A DNA stretch of 47,390 nt from Deltaproteobacteria bacterium. GTDB taxonomy: Bacteria > Myxococcota_A > Polyangia > Polyangiales > Polyangiaceae. Every line of letters begins with the position of its first letter. Positions within the stretch are counted from its first letter, which is position 1. A program made the position numbers and the translations under genes. Shown piece after piece: positions 36,305 through 47,390 of the stretch. The notes below the pieces were generated by a model. That model saw nothing but the letters and a program-made list of their open reading frames with translations, had not been told where the DNA came from and made no database searches. The stretch covers positions 1 to 47,390 of the forward strand of contig VGRJ01000024.1 in NCBI GenBank assembly GCA_016875405.1, given 5' to 3'.

Positions 36305-37662
36305 GCGCTCTTCTTTCCCTCGTCGAGCCGCGCCAGGATTCGTGCAAGGGCGTCGATGAGCGAGCCGCGAAGTCGCTCGTAGCTCTTCGGGCCGACGTCT
36401 CCGCGGGCTCTCGCGGCCTCGAGCGCCTCGAGCTCTACGAGCAGCGCGTCGCGTGCCTCGACGAGCTCCAGCCTCAGCTCCTCGCGCCGCGCCTTCTCGC
36501 CCTTGCGACCGACGGCCACGCCGCCCAGCCCGAGGACTCCGGCGGCGAGCGCCGCGGCGATCATCGGCGCGTTGCCACTCGAAGGCAGCCCCCGCACCGC
36601 GACGGCGAGCTTCCCGTTCTCGACATTCCCGAGAAATTCCGTTGGATTTCGCTGAGGATCCAGCTGCCGCACGGCCTGCAGCACGCGCTGCCCGTCGCGC
36701 CGCCGCGACGGCTGGGCCTTGGAGAACCCGGCGACCTCGAGCGACATGCCCGGGCCCGCGTTGACGACGACCTGCGACTGCAAGACGCGAGGCGGGAGCG
36801 GCAGCTCGAGGTCGAGCTCCGCGCCTCCCTCGAGCGGCAGCGTGTAGCCGTACGTTAGCTCGACCTGGCCTGGGGTGAACGTCCCCTCGAAGGTCACCTC
36901 GCCGCCACGCTCACGAAGCGCGATCCCGCTCGCGCTCTGCTCCTGGCTGAAGGCGCGTGCGCCCTTCGGTAGCGTCATCCCTAAGCCGCGCGCGACGTAC
37001 GCTGTGCGCCCGAGGTTGTACCCGCGCAAGAGATGATTCACGCGAACGGTGTCCTGCTTGATCTCGAGGATCAAGAACGCCTCGAACAGCAGCATCGCCT
37101 GCGCGAGCGAGCCCGCGACCTCGTACGCATGGAGCAGCACGCGCGCGCCGCCCTGCTCCTTCAGCGAGAACGAGGGGCTCTGGAAGGTGGCTTCTCCACG
37201 CAGCGTTCGCACCCGGTACGTCATCCCGGAGCCGATCTTCAGGCCGTCGAAGCGCGCTCGACCCGCCTCGTCCGTGGTCGCGCGCCGCTCCGAGTGCGAC
37301 TCGCCCTCGGCGACGGTGTTGCGGTCGACGTCGAGGACGAGCGGCTCCCCCGCGAGCGGCCGATCGCTCGCGTCGGCTAGCTCAATCACGATGCTGCCCG
37401 CCGGCAGGTTCGGATCGAGGCCAACCTGATCGGGCGTCGGCTCGCGGGCCTCTTCGCCCGCCGGTTGCCCGGCCGGTCGACCATGAGGACCCTCGGCCGG
37501 CGCAGGTGGCGGATTCGTCGCGGGCGCGGCGCTCGTCGCGCTCGTCGCGGACGTGGCGCTCGTCGCGCTCGTCGCGCTCGGTCGCGGCGGGTCTCCGAGC
37601 GCGCCCCCGGCGAAGAGCAGCGCGGCGCCGAGGCACGCGAGGCTCGAGAACCTCCTGCTCAT
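36301..37662 (-). CDS. Periplasmic/membrane protein with Ala-Thr-Ser repeat and C-terminal anchor
   Basis: 453 residues from ATG 37662. A signal peptide (FSSLACLGAALLFAGGALGD) precedes an (A-T-S)n repeat and a Pro-rich stretch. A beta-sandwich region follows, beginning SIVIELADASDRPLAGEPLVL and ARFDGLKIGSGMTYRVRTL, which resembles a carboxypeptidase-regulatory-like fold. A membrane anchor (MIAAALAAGVLGLGGVAVG) then leads to a charged coiled coil, EKARREELRLELVEARDALL. The C-terminal KSYERLRGSLIDALARIL resembles the helical ends of CcmI-like proteins. Function unknown; it probably sits in the inner membrane with its bulk outside. Overlaps both neighbours by 4 bases. Confidence 0.65.
   Translation of the reverse strand: MSRRFSSLACLGAALLFAGGALGDPPRPSATSATSATSATSATSAAPATNPPPAPAEGPHGRPAGQPAGEEAREPTPDQVGLDPNLPAGSIVIELADASDRPLAGEPLVLDVDRNTVAEGESHSERRATTDEAGRARFDGLKIGSGMTYRVRTLRGEATFQSPSFSLKEQGGARVLLHAYEVAGSLAQAMLLFEAFLILEIKQDTVRVNHLLRGYNLGRTAYVARGLGMTLPKGARAFSQEQSASGIALRERGGEVTFEGTFTPGQVELTYGYTLPLEGGAELDLELPLPPRVLQSQVVVNAGPGMSLEVAGFSKAQPSRRRDGQRVLQAVRQLDPQRNPTEFLGNVENGKLAVAVRGLPSSGNAPMIAAALAAGVLGLGGVAVGRKGEKARREELRLELVEARDALLVELEALEAARARGDVGPKSYERLRGSLIDALARILARLDEGKKSA
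37531..37584 (+). repeat. 9-base coding repeat encoding (Ala-Thr-Ser)n
   Basis: Five GCTCGTCGC units at 37531-37575, one degenerate in the middle (37549-37557), plus a partial one. They encode the SATSATSATSATSATS stretch after the signal peptide. Such repeats slip in length between strains. Confidence 0.8.
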
Positions 37663-38455
37663 GACGTGCTCTCCTCGCCCCGGGTGTCGCGAGGGGCCTC
37701 GAGCTCCGTGGCCGTCTCCGTGGTGAGGCGCGCGCCACAGCTCTTGCAGAACACCGCGTCGGCGTCGTTGAGCGTCTCGCACGCGCCGCAGACAGGCCCG
37801 ACCTTTCCCTCGCGGGAGTCCGGCAGAGCGCCCTCGTTTGCGGCCCGAGTCGGCTCGCGGTCGCGCCGCGCGTTGCGGGCGTCTCTCCCCGCCGCGCGCT
37901 TGCCGCGCTTCGGCTTCGCCTGGACCGGGGCCGCCTCGGCGCCCACGCTGCCCGTCTCGTGCTCTGCCTCGTCGTCTCGGGTGGCGTCCGCGCTCGCACG
38001 CACGCCCGCGAGGAGGTGCTTGGCCGCGAGGGCCTCGGCGCGGGCCCGTTCGGGGGCGCGGCTCTCGTCGATCCGCTGCAGCAGCCGCTTGGCCTCTCCG
38101 CGGTAGCGCGCGAGCAGCACGCGGAAATCTTCGTCGGTGATCTTGCCGACGGCGCGCTCGAACTCGATGTCCTTGATCGCGCGCAAGACCGCGCGCTTCT
38201 GCTCTTCCTCGCTCGACGGCGCGCCGAGCGCGAACGCGTCTTCGGGAGCGAGCGGCGTCTCGCCGACCAGGGCGCGCACGCTCGCCCAGAGCGCAGCGAT
38301 CGCGCCGACGAGCGCGCTGCTACCGAGCACCAGGACGCCGAGGCTCGGGCCTGCGACGTAGCTCGCCGCCGCCGTCCCGACGATCACGGCGGCGGGCGCG
38401 CCCGTGCGAGCGATCGCGACCGCGCGCGCCTCGAAGCCGTCGTCCTTGCGATCGT

Positions 38456-38459
<4 letters not shown>
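37659..38459 (-). CDS. CcmI-like membrane protein with C-terminal zinc ribbon
   Basis: 266 residues from GTG 38459 (GTGA overlap with the CcmF gene). Two hydrophobic segments near the N-terminus (APAAVIVGTAAASYVAGPSLG and VLVLGSSALVGAIAALWASV) precede a helical stretch KRAVLRAIKDIEFERAVGKI then TDEDFRVLLARYRGEA. This DxEFxxxVGKIxDEDxxxLxxRYxxEA motif is characteristic of CcmI-type cytochrome c assembly factors. A basic linker leads to CGACETLNDADAVFCKSCG, a four-Cys zinc ribbon. It likely acts beside CcmF in haem-ligation assembly. Confidence 0.7.
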
Positions 38460-41020
<2,561 letters not shown>

Positions 41021-41066
41021 GGCTCGGGGCGCGGGATGATAGGTATCCTCGCGCAAGGGGCATAGC

Positions 41067-43334
41067 ATGCGAACAAGAGGGATTCTCGTGATTGGTGGGC
41101 TCGTGGCGCTCGTCGCGTGCGGCTCGTCGGAGAGCACGTCGACCGGTGCGAGCGGCGCGACGACGAGCGCGTCGTCGACCGGCGGCGCGGGCGGCACGGG
41201 CGGCACGGGAGGAGGCCTTGCGGCGTGCGGCACGGCCGGGACGGCGTTCGAGCGCGGCAAGCTCGAGGTCCTCGAGTTCGACGACGGGGCGCGTGCCTCG
41301 ACCCTTCGGGAACAGACGTTCACCATCAAGAAGACGCCGGGCCAGGTCTCGAAGGACTATGTCCTGAACGAGGTCCCGGTCCACGAGGCCGTGCGCTTCG
41401 AGCTCACGCGTCCCGCGCGCGTGCACGGCTTTGAGATCGCCTGGGCGCTGCCCGATGGGACCGCCCCCGAGGTCGAGCTCGAGGCCGGACTTTACGGCGA
41501 TTTCGGCCACAACGGCTTCGACTTCTGGAAGCCGGATCCGCTGTGGACCGGCACCCGCTGCGCGCGCGACGTCGCCGCCGACGGGCCGCTCCTCACCTAC
41601 GCCTTCACGACGCCCGTCGAGGTCACGACTCCCGGGCTCGTGTACGTCGCGCACCTCGCGAACCCGGGCGCGCCGGTGTGGTGGTTCGACGGGACGAACG
41701 CCGACAGCTGCGACGCGTTCGACGCGTGCCAATCGGCCTTCAACCTGCCCGAGGCCGACAAGACCACGTACTTCAATGGCCTGAGCTTTCCGTTCCAGCG
41801 GCACTTCCTCGTGCGGCTCTTCGTCGAGTACACCGACGACGTCGCGCCGGCCGAGCGGCTCTTCCAGCCGGTCAAGGACGCGCCGACCGGGGGTCACGTC
41901 TCGTGGGGTGACTACGACCGCGACGGCCGCGACGACCTCTTGCTCGGCGCGCAGCTCTGGCGCAACCAGGGCGACGGCACCTTCGAGGACGTCTCGAGCG
42001 TCGCCGGCCTCACGGGCCTCGCGGCGACGGGCGGCGTGTTCGGCGATTACGACAACGACGGCTGCCTCGATCTCTTCCTCTACGCGGAGTCGTACAGCGA
42101 ACGCGATCATCTGATGCGCTCGCGCTGCGACGGCACCTTCGAGGACGTGACGCTCGCGGCGGGGCTCGACGACGTGCAGAGCTACAACTCGTGCGGCGAT
42201 CCGCAGAAGAACACCCAGACGCCCTCGGCGGCGGCGGCGTGGCTCGATCTCGACGCGGACGGGGACCTCGATCTCTACCTCGCGAACTTCATCTGCTGGA
42301 GCGACGGGACGAACTACACGGACACGGTGTTCAAGAACCGCGGCGACGGCACCTTCGAGAACGTGACCGCCAAGCTCGGCTTCTCGAGCTTGAAGACCCC
42401 GAGCCGCGGCGCGGCGCCGATCGACGCCGATCGCGACGGCGACGTCGATCTGTTCGTGAACAACTACCGCCTCATCGCGAACCTGTTCTTTCAGAACCAG
42501 GGCGACGGCTCCGTCGCGGAGAAGGCCGCCGCGCTCGGACTCGCGGGCAAAAAGAGCAAGGGATACTTCGGCCACACCATCGGCGCGGCGTGGGGTGACC
42601 TCGACAACGACGGCGATTTCGACCTCATCGCCGCGAACCTGGCGCACCCGCGCTTCTTCCACTTCTCTGACAAGACCAACGTGCTCCTGAACGATGGGGC
42701 CGGCCTCTTCGTCGACATCAAGGGCGACTTCGCGAAGCCCGAGAGCGCCGCGGGCCTCCGCTATCAGGAGACGCACTCGGTCCCGATGCTCGCTGATTTC
42801 GATCAAGACGGTGCGCTCGACCTCGTCATCACCGCGACCTACGACGGTCGCCCCACCGACTTCTACTGGGGCAAGGGCGACGGTCACTTCGCGCTCGACA
42901 GCTTCCACGCCGGGATCACCACCGAGAACGGCTGGGGCGTCGCGGGCTCGGACTTCGACAACGACGGCGACGTCGACGTCTTCGCGAGCGCGCTCTTCGA
43001 GAACGAGGTCCCGGCCGTCAAGAAGGGGCACTTCCTCGAGGTGAAGGTCCGCGGCACCAAGGCGAACCGCGAGGCGATCGGCGCGACGGTCGAGGTGAAG
43101 ACGGGCAAGACGACGCGCCTCCGGCACGTGCAGGGCGGCACCGGCAAGGGCGGACAGGACTCGCTCTACTTGCACTTCGGGCTGGGCACCTCGACCGCGG
43201 TCGACGCCATCACCGTCACCTACCCCGGCGGAAAGAAGCAGACCATCGCCGGGCCGATCGACGTCGACCGGCGCGTCTGGATCACCGAGGACGATGCGCA
43301 GCCGGTCTTCGGTTGGCTGCCACCCGACAAGTGA
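41067..43334 (+). CDS. FG-GAP/VCBS-repeat lipoprotein with ASPIC/UnbV C-terminal domain
   Basis: 755 residues from ATG 41067, after an AAGGGG Shine-Dalgarno. The signal peptide ends in lipobox LVAC, followed by a Ser/Thr/Gly spacer. The middle is a beta-propeller of FG-GAP repeats with Ca-binding loops such as WGDYDRDGRDDLLLG, FGDYDNDGCLDLFLY, LDADGDLDLYLANF and FDNDGDVDVFASA. The end is an ASPIC/UnbV domain (LEVKVRGTKANREAIGATV, GKGGQDSLYLHFGLG, ITVTYPGGKKQT). It is probably a surface protein binding a ligand or another cell; the target is unknown. It ends 12 bases before the convergent bpt gene. Confidence 0.9.
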   Translation: MRTRGILVIGGLVALVACGSSESTSTGASGATTSASSTGGAGGTGGTGGGLAACGTAGTAFERGKLEVLEFDDGARASTLREQTFTIKKTPGQVSKDYVLNEVPVHEAVRFELTRPARVHGFEIAWALPDGTAPEVELEAGLYGDFGHNGFDFWKPDPLWTGTRCARDVAADGPLLTYAFTTPVEVTTPGLVYVAHLANPGAPVWWFDGTNADSCDAFDACQSAFNLPEADKTTYFNGLSFPFQRHFLVRLFVEYTDDVAPAERLFQPVKDAPTGGHVSWGDYDRDGRDDLLLGAQLWRNQGDGTFEDVSSVAGLTGLAATGGVFGDYDNDGCLDLFLYAESYSERDHLMRSRCDGTFEDVTLAAGLDDVQSYNSCGDPQKNTQTPSAAAAWLDLDADGDLDLYLANFICWSDGTNYTDTVFKNRGDGTFENVTAKLGFSSLKTPSRGAAPIDADRDGDVDLFVNNYRLIANLFFQNQGDGSVAEKAAALGLAGKKSKGYFGHTIGAAWGDLDNDGDFDLIAANLAHPRFFHFSDKTNVLLNDGAGLFVDIKGDFAKPESAAGLRYQETHSVPMLADFDQDGALDLVITATYDGRPTDFYWGKGDGHFALDSFHAGITTENGWGVAGSDFDNDGDVDVFASALFENEVPAVKKGHFLEVKVRGTKANREAIGATVEVKTGKTTRLRHVQGGTGKGGQDSLYLHFGLGTSTAVDAITVTYPGGKKQTIAGPIDVDRRVWITEDDAQPVFGWLPPDK

Positions 43335-43346
43335 GCGGAAGCTTCC

Positions 43347-44090
43347 CTACGAGCGCGCGAACTCGCGCCACTCCCCGTCGATCAGGCGCTCGTGGGGGAG
43401 GTAGCGGGCCTTGTACGACATCGCCTCGCACGCGCCGATGAACAGCCCGAGGTAGAGGTAGCGGAGCCCGAGCAGTCGGCAGAGCTCGAGCTGCTTCAGG
43501 ATCGAGTAGGTCCCCAGGCTCAGCGCCGAACGCGCGGGATCCCAGTAGCAGTACACGGCGCTCAGCGCGTCATCGGCGCGGTCGACCACCGCCACGCCGC
43601 ACAGCTCGCTGCCGACGAGGTAGCGCATCTCGAACGTCTCGCAGCACGTCTGGCCGAGGAAGGTGCGGTAACCGTCGGCGCTCGTGTGCCGATCCTCGCT
43701 CGCGAGGTCGCGCTCGTTCTTATGCGCGTTGTAGAGCCGCACGCGGCCCGGATCGACGACCGGCGGCCCGAGCAGCACCTCGATCGCGGCGTCACCCTTC
43801 CGGAGCACTCGGCGCTGCGTCTTCGTCGGCACGAAGCGCGAGACGTCGAGCCGAATGGGCTCGCACGCGCGGCAGGTCGGACACGCGGTTCGGTAAAGCA
43901 GCCGCCCCTGACGCCGGTCACCCTCCGCGAGGCGTGCCCCGAACTCCTCGCGGGTGAGCGGACGCACGGGCAGCCGGAGCGGCAGGCGCCAGGTCTCGGT
44001 CTTGAGGTACGAGCACGTGCCCGGCTCGTCGTAGACGACGAGCTCGGGTGGCTGGTTCGCCACCACGCGGAGCTTGGGCGTGATGTTCAT
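43347..44090 (-). CDS. bpt: Leucyl/arginyl-tRNA-protein transferase (Bpt family)
   Basis: 247 residues from ATG 44090, after GGAGGAGG. The GCN5-like fold of aminoacyl-tRNA transferases of the N-degron pathway is shown by CSYLKTETWRLPLRLP, LLYRTACPTCRACEPIRLDV (the Cys cluster), LYNAHKNERDLASED and YCYWDPARSALSLGTYSIL, then YLYLGLFIGACEAMSYKARY. Bpt adds Leu (or ATE1-like adds Arg) to N-terminal Asp/Glu, marking proteins for ClpAP; which tRNA it uses cannot be read. Lies 82 bases downstream of the diguanylate cyclase on the same strand. Confidence 0.95.
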   Translation of the reverse strand: MNITPKLRVVANQPPELVVYDEPGTCSYLKTETWRLPLRLPVRPLTREEFGARLAEGDRRQGRLLYRTACPTCRACEPIRLDVSRFVPTKTQRRVLRKGDAAIEVLLGPPVVDPGRVRLYNAHKNERDLASEDRHTSADGYRTFLGQTCCETFEMRYLVGSELCGVAVVDRADDALSAVYCYWDPARSALSLGTYSILKQLELCRLLGLRYLYLGLFIGACEAMSYKARYLPHERLIDGEWREFARS

Positions 44091-44172
44091 CCCTCCTCCG
44101 AGGATGCGCCCGGGCGAGGGGTCCGGCAATCGCGGCACGCCGCCTCGCTCGGGTTGCGACCGGTCGCCTTCG

Positions 44173-45063
44173 TCACGTCCGCACGCAGTTGCGCCCCGCG
44201 CCCTTCGCGGCGTAAAGCGCGGAGTCGGCGCGCTCGTAGAGCTCGCGCGACGAGCTCGTCGTCCTGGGCTCGAGGTAGGCGACGCCAAAGCTGCAGGTGA
44301 CGCGCAGCGGTTGCCCATCGGTGACGAACGGGTGGCCCTCGATCGTCGCGCGGAGGCGCTCGGCGAGCAGGCCTGCGCCCGACAGCGAGCCCTCGGGGAT
44401 GAGCAGCGCGAACTCCTCTCCGCCGATCCGCGCGAACAGGTCCTCTCGTCGCACGAGCCGCATCACGATGGCGGCGAGCTGCCGCAGCACCTCGTCGCCC
44501 CCGAGGTGCCCTCGCGAGTCGTTGATCTGCTTGAAGTGATCGATGTCGAACACCACGAGCGCGAGAGGCCGCCCGTAGCGCGCGGCGCGGTTCAGCTCGC
44601 GCTCGAGCTCCTGATCGAAGTAGCGACGGTTGTAGGCGCGCGTGAGCCCGTCGTTGGTCATCAGCTGGTAGATGACCTCGTGGTAATCGGTCTCGATGTT
44701 CCCGCCGTGAAGGAACTTGTAGATCGTGCGCCCGACCTTCACTTGATCCCCGTCGCCCAGGCGGTGCGAAGAGACCTGGAAGTTGTTGACGCACACGCCG
44801 TTGGTCGAGCCGAGATCCTCGAGGAAGTAGAGCCCGCGACGCGAGACGATGCGCGCGTGCCGTCGGCTCACGGTCTCGTCTTCGAGGACGACCTGGCACT
44901 CGCTCGCGCGGCCGAAGATCGTCTCGGTCTTCGGATCGAGCGGGAGCCGCTTGCCCAGCTGCTCGCCGTAGATCACGACGAGGCACGCGCTCCCGAGATC
45001 GAAGGTCGACGACGGAGGCCCGAGCGTGTCGACGACGGTCTCGCGGTCGCAGCGTACGCTCAC
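44173..45063 (-). CDS. FHA-domain diguanylate cyclase (GGDEF)
   Basis: 296 residues from GTG 45063; a TTG at 45093 would add ten. The FHA domain (IFGRASECQVVLEDETVSRR then HARIV, DLGSTNGVCVN) binds phosphothreonine, linking it to Ser/Thr kinases. The GGDEF domain has VVFDIDHFKQINDSRGH (metal and GTP residues) and the active site ARIGGEEFALLIPEG. The RRED five residues before GGEEF is the RxxD inhibitory c-di-GMP site, so product feedback is likely. It should synthesise c-di-GMP under phosphorylation control, and belongs to the soluble, cytoplasmic group (no membrane segment). Confidence 0.95.
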   Translation of the reverse strand: MSVRCDRETVVDTLGPPSSTFDLGSACLVVIYGEQLGKRLPLDPKTETIFGRASECQVVLEDETVSRRHARIVSRRGLYFLEDLGSTNGVCVNNFQVSSHRLGDGDQVKVGRTIYKFLHGGNIETDYHEVIYQLMTNDGLTRAYNRRYFDQELERELNRAARYGRPLALVVFDIDHFKQINDSRGHLGGDEVLRQLAAIVMRLVRREDLFARIGGEEFALLIPEGSLSGAGLLAERLRATIEGHPFVTDGQPLRVTCSFGVAYLEPRTTSSSRELYERADSALYAAKGAGRNCVRT

Positions 45064-45138
45064 GGCCTTTAAGCCTACCACGCGCACCCACAAGGTGGCC
45101 TTTTCGGCGCGATTCGGTAGAAGCTCACAACCCGCGCG

Positions 45139-47151
45139 ATGTGGTTGCGACGTAACTGGCAGCTTGGCCTCGGGGTCGGCCTTGGGCTCGGAGGCCTCGG
45201 CCTCGCCGCGGTGAGCGTGTTCGGGCGCTCCGGCTTCGAGGCGCCGCTCGCCGAGCGCGTCGGCGGCTGGCTGTACACCGCGGCGCTCCTCGGCTCGGGA
45301 GGGGCGCTCCTTGGCCTCGTCACGTCACCGCTGGTCCTGCGGCCTCGCGCGCGGCGAGCGGTCGCGACGGCGTGCGCCACCTTCTGGAGTGCGGTCGCGC
45401 TGGTCCTTGTGGCGAGCGTGGTGTTCCGGATCGCCTCGGGCACGTTCCTCACCGCCGGCGTGCTGATGTTCACCATGAACGGCAGCGACGCGATCGCGCA
45501 CGCGGCCACGGGCGAGTACTTGCGTACGGCGGTCGCCGCGGTCCTCGCGCTTGTCGGCGGGGTGTGGGGCGCGCGCCGACTCCTCGTCCCCGCGGCGACG
45601 GCCTCCTCGTTGCCGCGCCGCCGAGACGTCGCCGCCGCGCTGCTCGTGCTCGTGCTCGTCGCGGTCCCCTTCGCTCGCCGAAAGGAGTCGCGCTACCTGC
45701 GCGGCATGCTCGTGAGCGCGCCGCTCTTGGCGCTCGCGAGCTCGTTCGAGGTCGACCTCGAGAGTGACGGCGAGGCCCCGCCGGCCGCGCGGTCGAAGGC
45801 GCCTCCCGGTCCGCTCCGCGAGGCCGAAGAGGGGTTCCGCGAGGCGCTCGAGCGCGCCCGCGTCCGCTCATGCGATGGCGTTCCTTGCCCGAGACCCAAC
45901 GTGCTGCTCGTGGTGCTCGAGTCGATCGCGCAGCGGCACCTCGGCGCGAACGGCTACGCGCGAGAGACGCCGGCCATCGACCAGCTCTTCCGCGAGGGGC
46001 TCGTCATGACGCGCGCGTGGACGACCGCGACCCACTCGAACTACGCGCAGCCCGCGATCCTCTCGTCGCTCTTTCCGAGGCGCGGCAACGGCCTCGATCA
46101 GTACGAGGAGCTCGTCTACCCCCGCTACCTCTTCCACGACTTCTTCCACGCCCTCGGCTACGAGACCGCCACCGTCTCGAGCCAGGACGAGGACTGGCAG
46201 GGGATGCGGCGCTTTCAGGACACCGGGACGCCCACGTTTTACTGGTACGCCGATGACTTCAAAGGCGAGGCGCTCGACAGCGGCGTCGAGCGTACGGCCC
46301 CCGACGAGGCCACGGCCGACCAAGCGCTGGCGTGGCTCGCGAGGCCGCGCACCAAGCCCTTCGCGCTCTACCTGAACTTCCAGGGCACGCACTTTCCCTA
46401 CACGCTCTCGCGCGACGTGCCGCGCCCCTATCAGCCCGACGAGCCCGATCGCTCGAACTTCAGCTACCTGCGCTACGCCGAGGCCGACCGCGACGTCGTC
46501 ATCAACCGTTACGACAACGCGCTCCTTCACGTCGATCGCCAGCTCGCGAGGCTCCGCGCGGCGCTCGAGGCGGCGGGCGCCCTCGAAGACACCTTGATCG
46601 TTGTCACGGCTGACCACGGGGAGCTCTTCTTCGACCGCGACATGGTGACGCACGGGCGCACGCTGTACGACGTCGAGGCGCGTGTCCCGGTGCTGCTCCG
46701 TTGGCCGCGCCGACTCGCGCCGACGCGCCGCGACGAGCCGATCTCGCACCTCGATCTCCTGCCCACCATCGCCGCGCTCCTCGAGCTGCCGCCGCACCCC
46801 TCGTGGCAGGGCCGGAGCTTCGTTCGACCCGAGGTCGACGCGGAGTCGCACGCCGTGTTCCTCAACATCCAGGGGCTCCGCTTCGCGGACGCCGTCGTGT
46901 GTTGGCCTTGGAAGCTCCTGCACGACCGGACGGGCCGAACGCGGCACCTGTTTCACCTCGCCGACGATCCCGAGGAGCTGTCCGACCGCTTCGAGGCCGA
47001 GCCCGAGCTCGCGCGCGTGCTGTCCGAGACGCTCGATCAGCAGCTCCTCGCGCAGCTCGAGTACCACGACGACGACGCGCAGGTGCTTCGGGACGAGCGC
47101 TTCGCCCCGCGCTTGCGACGCTGTCCGGCCCTCCCCCGACGCTCGAGGTGA
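45139..47151 (+). CDS. Membrane-anchored sulfatase/phosphoethanolamine transferase-like protein
   Basis: 670 residues from ATG 45139. Four hydrophobic stretches in the first 200 residues (for example LGLGVGLGLGGLGLAAVSVF and FWSAVALVLVASVVF, LAAALLVLVLVAV) are followed by the periplasmic sulfatase domain: PNVLLVVLESIAQRHLGANGY (metal Glu/Asp), the nucleophile region TTATHSNYAQPAILSSLFP, and VTADHGELFFDRDMVTHG. The active-site region lacks CxPxR, so it is not a formylglycine sulfatase; a Thr/Ser nucleophile would make it LtaS/EptA-like, transferring or cleaving phospho-groups. Substrate is unproven. Confidence 0.9.
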   Translation: MWLRRNWQLGLGVGLGLGGLGLAAVSVFGRSGFEAPLAERVGGWLYTAALLGSGGALLGLVTSPLVLRPRARRAVATACATFWSAVALVLVASVVFRIASGTFLTAGVLMFTMNGSDAIAHAATGEYLRTAVAAVLALVGGVWGARRLLVPAATASSLPRRRDVAAALLVLVLVAVPFARRKESRYLRGMLVSAPLLALASSFEVDLESDGEAPPAARSKAPPGPLREAEEGFREALERARVRSCDGVPCPRPNVLLVVLESIAQRHLGANGYARETPAIDQLFREGLVMTRAWTTATHSNYAQPAILSSLFPRRGNGLDQYEELVYPRYLFHDFFHALGYETATVSSQDEDWQGMRRFQDTGTPTFYWYADDFKGEALDSGVERTAPDEATADQALAWLARPRTKPFALYLNFQGTHFPYTLSRDVPRPYQPDEPDRSNFSYLRYAEADRDVVINRYDNALLHVDRQLARLRAALEAAGALEDTLIVVTADHGELFFDRDMVTHGRTLYDVEARVPVLLRWPRRLAPTRRDEPISHLDLLPTIAALLELPPHPSWQGRSFVRPEVDAESHAVFLNIQGLRFADAVVCWPWKLLHDRTGRTRHLFHLADDPEELSDRFEAEPELARVLSETLDQQLLAQLEYHDDDAQVLRDERFAPRLRRCPALPRRSR

Positions 47152-47155
47152 GCAA

Positions 47156-47170
47156 GGCGGCGGAGCCGCC
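47156..47170. terminator. Short GC hairpin between convergent genes
   Basis: GGCGG (47156-47160) pairs with CCGCC (47166-47170) around a five-base loop, between the sulfatase stop and the next gene's stop. There is no T-run; functional termination is only suggested by position. Confidence 0.3.
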
Positions 47171-47179
47171 GACGGCTCG

Positions 47180-47390
47180 TCAGATCGTGGTGCCTTCGCT
47201 CGTGCCGAGGATCTGCAGGTCGTCGAGATCGGCGGAGGCGTCGGCCGCGTTGGAGGTGAGGCGCAGCCTGACCTTGAGGCTCGTGCTGCCATCGGCGGCG
47301 TCGGGGAGGCGGACGACTTGCTTGCTCCAGCTCGCAGAGACGAGCGTCTTCGCGGTGGCCCACGCGGAGCCGTTCCACCACTCGACGACG
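47180..47390 (-). CDS. 3' end of a secreted beta-sandwich (carbohydrate-binding-like) protein
   Basis: The reverse strand is open from the window edge to TGA at 47180-47182, giving about 69 codons. The visible part reads VVEWWNGSAWATAKTL, WSKQVVRLPDAADG, LKVRLRLTSNAAD, ADLDDLQILGTS. This alternation, ending in a LDDLQILG-like last strand, is typical of the C-terminal jelly-roll/CBM-type modules of secreted proteins. The 5' part lies outside the window. Confidence 0.6.
   Translation of the reverse strand, partial: VVEWWNGSAWATAKTLVSASWSKQVVRLPDAADGSTSLKVRLRLTSNAADASADLDDLQILGTSEGTTI

Noticed and set aside
45470-47381. Long minus-strand frames over the sulfatase-like gene
   Set aside because: Shadows; only the part ending at 47180 (beta-sandwich protein) has sensible composition and is read in a different frame.

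Overview
The window is very GC-rich DNA (roughly 70% by eye) with strong G/C third-position coding, densely packed lipoproteins carrying Ser/Gly/Thr-rich spacers, a soluble Ser/Thr protein kinase, an FHA-GGDEF protein, a DUF2169 protein and a CcmF protein with a CcmH-like tail. Together these point to a myxobacterium (Myxococcota, most likely the Polyangia side). The assignment is inferred from gene content; there is no rRNA here to confirm it.

Layout. 1-3.5 kb: the 5' part of a PafA-like phosphatase lipoprotein, and a GT-C-like polytopic membrane protein. 3.7-7.75 kb: an accessory 'graveyard' between two tRNA-Ser genes (UGA and GCU anticodons). It holds a degenerate half copy of tRNA-Ser(UGA), relics of IS4-like and IS21-like transposases, a sterol-desaturase-like 3' fragment, a decayed antisense gene, and one apparently intact gene for a protein with four helical repeats joined by '-PF' linkers. 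7.8-11.7 kb: HExxH lipoprotein and rpe (4-base overlap), a GNAT acetyltransferase coupled to a stand-alone cyclic-nucleotide-binding protein, and a small lipoprotein. 11.7-12.8 kb: a 1.1 kb gene-free region with three near-perfect parS sites, at which G/C strand composition inverts. 12.8-16.8 kb (minus strand): membrane J-domain protein, DUF2169 protein, CcmA-like ABC ATPase, Ser/Thr kinase. 17.2-22.2 kb (plus strand): dnaN, recF, gyrB, preceded by a divergent 363-base region with DnaA-box-like words. No dnaA is present. 22.2-25.6 kb: a YqjD/YqjE-like pair, an SDR, a lipoprotein and a broken TetR gene. 25.6-28.6 kb: a 2OG-Fe(II) oxygenase coupled to a small ORF, a DMT permease, DUF2804. 28.8-34 kb: a hydrolase lipoprotein, clpB, cinA. 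34.1-41.0 kb: a minus-strand run of six genes in which every junction overlaps by 4 or 13 bases. It begins with a CcmF-CcmH fusion and a CcmI-like zinc-ribbon protein, so it looks like a cytochrome c maturation operon that has acquired a fumarylacetoacetase-family enzyme and a SUMF1-like protein lacking the FGE cysteines. 41-47.4 kb: FG-GAP/UnbV lipoprotein, bpt, FHA-GGDEF diguanylate cyclase, membrane sulfatase-family protein, and the 3' end of a further gene.

How the genes fit together. dnaN, recF and gyrB give the replication and repair core, and the parS cluster suggests a ParB-loaded chromosome region. ClpB and the J protein are chaperone functions, and Bpt marks an N-degron pathway. The most unusual items are the parS-like cluster at a sharp G-to-C skew switch, the split GNAT/cNMP-sensor pair, the CcmF-CcmH fusion operon, the tRNA-Ser graveyard with its four-repeat protein, and an 18-base palindromic element shared by two lipoprotein promoters. 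All functional calls rest on reading translated motifs; no database search was possible.
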